A DNA stretch of 64,000 nucleotides from positions 1,303,501-1,367,500 of the forward strand of contig NC_008255.1 of assembly GCF_000014145.1 (NCBI RefSeq), given 5' to 3'. Both the position numbers and the translations under genes were made by a program. Positions within the stretch are counted from its first letter, which is position 1; the number at the start of each line of letters is the position of its first letter. Below, piece after piece: positions 62,324 through 64,000 of the stretch. This stretch comes from Cytophaga hutchinsonii ATCC 33406. Lineage in GTDB: Bacteria; Bacteroidota; Bacteroidia; Cytophagales; Cytophagaceae. The notes under the pieces are model-generated. The model was given only the letters and a program-made list of their open reading frames with translations. It had not been told where the DNA came from and made no database searches.

Positions 62324-64000
62324 CTAATAAAACCCAACCGTAATTTTTATACTGCTGTTGCGGCCCTGGTCGTCGCTGCACGCTATCTTGGTTACACCTT
62401 CCTGCGGTAAAAAAAATACTTCGTCTTTCGGGCCCGCTTCCTGGTAAAACCTGCCGTTGATATACCAATATACTTTACGTACATCATTGGGTACAATGCT
62501 TTTTAATTGCAGTTCAGTAGGTACCGCCCGTTCAATCAGGTATTCTTTATTGGCTACAGGCATTACAATCTTCGGGTGCTGCTCTTCCATCACCCGTATG
62601 CACATGGGGTTGTGTACCGGCGGCTTTTCATACGGTATGTGCTGGCTGTCATAAAAATCTGCCAGTGCCACACTCAGGTTGGGGTACAGCTTAACGGTAT
62701 AGCCGCCATCCGGTATGCACGAGGTGCAGTAGCTGTACTGCCCGTTTGCCGCAACCGTATATTCTTTCAGGTGCATGCACACCGCATTGGTTGATACCTT
62801 CGGTATATACTGGTCTATCATGCTCTCCGTGCAGTGCGGGCCCATCGGCAGCCCGCTGTAGGTGCATACCGTACGCAGCCCCAGTTCCTTCGGTTTAAAG
62901 AACCAGTGCTGCTGCGAATTATAATCCAGCGTGTTGAACAGCTCAAACAGCAGGGGCGTGGCAATGTCTGCCCCGGTAAGTTCATGTACACCGGTGGCAT
63001 CAAAATTGCCCACCCATACACCAATGGTATATTTCTGGTTGTAGCCGATACACCAGGCATCCTTGCGGCCAAACGAAGTGCCGGTTTTCCAGGCAATGTG
63101 CGGTATGTGAAAACTGCTCTGCATGTTGTTGGGCAGGTCGGGGCGGGTAATCTGCGTTAAGATCTCCGAGATCATATACGCCGAAGATTCGGAGAGCACG
63201 CGGCTGGCCAGGCTGTCAGCGTCCTGCTGCAGGGTTGCGTAGTGATAGCGTATGCCGTGCTGCGCAAAAACCGTATACAGGTGTGTGAGCTCTTCCAGCG
63301 TTACGCCGCAGCCCCCCAGCGATACCGAGAGGCCCAGGTGTGCCTGGTCGCGTTTGATCTGCTTAAAGCCGTTCTTGGCCAGCACCTGCGTAAAGGCATT
63401 GGGCGTGATCTGTTCAATGGTTTTCACCGCCGGTATGTTCAGCGAATAGGCCAGTGCTTTTTCAACCGATACCAGCCCGTTAAAGTGTTCATCAAAGTTG
63501 GTGGGTACATAGCCGTCAAAATTGGTGGGAATATCTTCAATCACCCTTTTGGGCGTAAGCAGTCCTTTGTCAAAAGCCATGCCGTAGATAAAGGGTTTCA
63601 GTGTGCTGCCCGGCGAGCGGATGGCGTTTACGCCGTCTACCTGTCCGTCGTGTTCGCTGTCGTAAAAATCATTGGCGCCGATATAGGCTTCCATGCGGCG
63701 GGTTTCATTGTTGTAGATAACCAGCGCGCTGTTGTGTATGCCCAGCTGGCGTATGCGTGCCATGTAGTTGGTCAGGATCAGCTGTGCGCGTTCCTGCGTG
63801 GTTACTTTAAGGGTGGTGCCGATCTCCGTTGCCTTCGGGTATTTTTTATGCAGGCGTATGCTCAGGTGCGGCGCCCGTTTGGGCAGCGGCTTGCGGCTGG
63901 CGTATACATCTTCTTTCAGCGCGTCCTGTATGCGCTGGGGTTCAAAGATACCTGCTTCGCCAAACCGTTTCAGCCATTTGTTGCGTTCCGTTTTCAGCAG
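62324..64000 (-). CDS. pbpC: Penicillin-binding protein 1C, C-terminal part (5' end outside window)
   Basis: The frame is open to the window edge (LLKTERNKWLKRFGEAGIF at the first bases on the minus strand) so at least 559 residues are seen and the N-terminal glycosyltransferase domain is outside. The transpeptidase domain has the nucleophile motif SPGSTLKP, YSLN as the SxN motif and KTGTS. The last 100 residues form the BiPBP_C domain typical of PbpC (PKIVMPVANKEYLIERAV to a final beta-strand). PBP1C polymerises and cross-links peptidoglycan; alpha-2-macroglobulin genes often lie upstream. Base composition is visibly more G+C-rich than the rest of the window. Confidence 0.93.
   Translation of the reverse strand: MLKTERNKWLKRFGEAGIFEPQRIQDALKEDVYASRKPLPKRAPHLSIRLHKKYPKATEIGTTLKVTTQERAQLILTNYMARIRQLGIHNSALVIYNNETRRMEAYIGANDFYDSEHDGQVDGVNAIRSPGSTLKPFIYGMAFDKGLLTPKRVIEDIPTNFDGYVPTNFDEHFNGLVSVEKALAYSLNIPAVKTIEQITPNAFTQVLAKNGFKQIKRDQAHLGLSVSLGGCGVTLEELTHLYTVFAQHGIRYHYATLQQDADSLASRVLSESSAYMISEILTQITRPDLPNNMQSSFHIPHIAWKTGTSFGRKDAWCIGYNQKYTIGVWVGNFDATGVHELTGADIATPLLFELFNTLDYNSQQHWFFKPKELGLRTVCTYSGLPMGPHCTESMIDQYIPKVSTNAVCMHLKEYTVAANGQYSYCTSCIPDGGYTVKLYPNLSVALADFYDSQHIPYEKPPVHNPMCIRVMEEQHPKIVMPVANKEYLIERAVPTELQLKSIVPNDVRKVYWYINGRFYQEAGPKDEVFFLPQEGVTKIACSDDQGRNSSIKITVGFY

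Overview
The window looks like a chromosome segment of a gliding, polysaccharide-degrading member of the Bacteroidota, very probably Cytophaga hutchinsonii or a close relative (inference). The grounds are type IX secretion sorting domains at the C-termini of several secreted proteins, a fused CcoN-CcoO oxidase, a PorP/SprF-like protein, Bacteroidota-style TAnnTTTG promoter elements, low G+C and weak Shine-Dalgarno signals. No rRNA, tRNA or CRISPR array was seen.

1-14.1 kb is a respiratory block: a histidine kinase (cut by the window edge), a receiver-CRP hybrid regulator, the copper ATPase CcoI, a universal stress protein, a fatty-acid desaturase, then ccoS-ccoNO-ccoQ-ccoP-ccoG-ccoH, a SafE-like membrane protein and HemN. 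Together they make and mature a cbb3 oxidase for low oxygen. 14.3-24.2 kb holds an RND efflux pair, IlvC, an ArfB-like ribosome rescue factor, a DUF1684 protein, RadC and an acetyltransferase.

24.3-41 kb is a plant cell-wall region. A GH74 xyloglucanase, a PL11 rhamnogalacturonan lyase and a PL1 pectate lyase each carry near-identical Ig-like repeats, a Cys-rich linker and a type IX sorting domain. Between them lie a decayed copy of that C-terminal cassette, a five-copy 176-bp noncoding tandem array, and an operon of an ECF sigma factor, an anti-sigma protein fused to a sorting-like domain and a secreted LRR protein, divergent from a SprF-like gene. 41-47 kb holds a DinB-like protein, an amidase, a DoxX/thioredoxin-like membrane protein and an NHL propeller protein, followed by a symmetrical block of short repeats.

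47.7-61.9 kb is an A/T-rich accessory island. Its first half has a six-gene minus-strand cluster containing a pair whose size, order and topology match phage lambda RexA-RexB, then scars of an IS1595-like transposase and a PIN-domain gene, an XRE regulator and a small paralogous gene pair. Its second half looks like a compact phage-like or satellite-like element: a DnaD-like initiator with a TGTACA repeat array inside its gene, a DnaC-like loader, a NACHT NTPase (candidate antiphage NLR-like protein), an overlapping cluster with a DUF5675 protein and two small membrane proteins, a secreted nuclease whose promoter region repeats 21 bp of the array, and an 11-bp-period repeat array. The window ends in a more G+C-rich penicillin-binding protein 1C gene, cut by the edge.
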